NCBI GenBank assembly: GCA_023146355.1
Contig: JAGLCH010000016.1
Coordinates: 1-5,882, forward strand
Direction: 5' to 3'
Source of the DNA: Bacteriovoracaceae bacterium
Lineage (GTDB): Bacteria; Bdellovibrionota; Bacteriovoracia; Bacteriovoracales; Bacteriovoracaceae
Length of the DNA: 5,882 bases
Below the pieces are notes generated by a model. That model saw only the letters and a program-made list of their open reading frames with translations. It had not been told where the DNA came from and did not search any database. A program made the position numbers and the translations under genes. Shown piece by piece: positions 5,733 to 5,882 of this stretch (within the stretch, counting starts at the first letter, position 1; every line of letters starts with the position of its first letter).

Positions 5733-5745
5733 AGTTATAATAACT
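5733..5745. repeat. Short palindrome after the HTH gene
   Basis: AGTTAT-A-ATAACT, a perfect 6-bp inverted repeat around one base, lying just after the HTH stop. The loop is too small for the full stem in RNA and there is no T run, so it is a poor terminator. It could be a protein-binding site or chance in AT-rich DNA. Confidence 0.3.
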
Positions 5746-5767
5746 CAAACATTCTTTGTGGGCGACT

Positions 5768-5842
5768 TTAAAGAGTGTCCTCATCTACTTTCCAGGAACA
5801 GGCAACATTTCCACAAAACTTCAATTCAAGTATAGTTTTCAT
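5768..5842 (-). CDS. Possible 24-residue small protein, translationally coupled
   Basis: A short minus-strand ORF beginning at an ATG that shares one base with an upstream stop (TAATG) and has GGGAG 5 bases before it. The product starts MKTILELKF, contains two cysteines five residues apart (FCGNVAC) and ends in an acidic tail. The frame stays open upstream for another 12 codons, so the ATG is not the only reading. I recognise no family. Several other frames here are also open, as expected for so short a stretch; the coupling and RBS are the only support. Confidence 0.3.
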   Translation of the reverse strand: MKTILELKFCGNVACSWKVDEDTL

Positions 5843-5882
5843 TAAGACTCCCGTATCTTTAATCGAAGTTCCATCTCAGCAA
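5842..5882 (-). CDS. Possible 3' end of a gene entering from the right edge
   Basis: In one minus-strand frame the sequence from the window edge reads AEMELRLKIRES and then TAA, overlapping the start of the 24-residue ORF. The helical, charged look suits a protein C-terminus, but 13 codons are too few to identify a family or even prove coding. Confidence 0.3.
   Translation of the reverse strand, partial: AEMELRLKIRES

Noticed and set aside
5722..5835. 37-codon GTG-start ORF just after the HTH gene, with GGAGG upstream
   Set aside because: The RBS-like bases are part of the two Glu codons ending the HTH gene, the product has no recognisable character, and it overlaps the minus-strand candidate.
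5720..5882. A WYL domain lost from the HTH protein by a recent frameshift
   Set aside because: I read all three plus frames after the stop and found nothing like the WYL signature or its Phe-x-Leu-x-Arg strand; the available length is also too short.

Overview
The window reads as AT-rich bacterial chromosome carrying six clear protein genes, plus a doubtful small gene and a gene end at the right edge. Three things suggest a predatory Bdellovibrionota-type bacterium (Bacteriovorax/Halobacteriovorax-like): an exported trypsin-fold protease with a long pro-region, WYL-type regulators, and a tRNA nucleotidyltransferase of gammaproteobacterial style. No marker in the window proves this placement, so it is an inference of moderate confidence. 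I saw no rRNA, tRNA, CRISPR array or insertion sequence.

Left part (1-2316), minus strand. A convincing rho-independent terminator (24-50) closes an exported S1-family serine protease (76-954) with an intact His/Asp/Ser triad and its own candidate promoter. Upstream on the same strand is a tRNA nucleotidyltransferase (cca-like, 1110-2213). It follows E. coli Cca closely through the catalytic head but lacks about 20 residues, exactly where the flexible loop between motifs A and B should be. Its HD-type metal site is also destroyed. Loss of that loop is the known hallmark of CC-adding enzymes, so this gene may add only CC, or be a specialised paralogue.

Middle (2317-2914), plus strand. A small exported, aromatic-rich protein with two mature cysteines (2317-2622) is followed by a 292-base gap holding one imperfect hairpin and no gene.

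Right part (2915-5882). A full-length WYL-domain regulator (plus) and a DnaB-family replicative helicase (minus) converge and share one CTAG as both stop codons. Divergent from dnaB, across a 133-base intergenic region, is a 113-residue winged-HTH protein. It matches the N-terminal DNA-binding part and linker of the WYL regulator but stops before any WYL domain. The dnaB/HTH region holds a cluster of GGAC/GTCC motifs: two TTGGACA copies 11 bp apart and a TGGAC/GTCCA inverted repeat. They overlay the candidate promoters of both genes, so one regulator could control both.

The most notable items are the loop-less, HD-less Cca, and the dnaB gene bracketed by one full-length and one minimal WYL-family regulator with a motif-rich shared control region. 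Both are hypotheses from reading the sequence; no database search or structure prediction was run.
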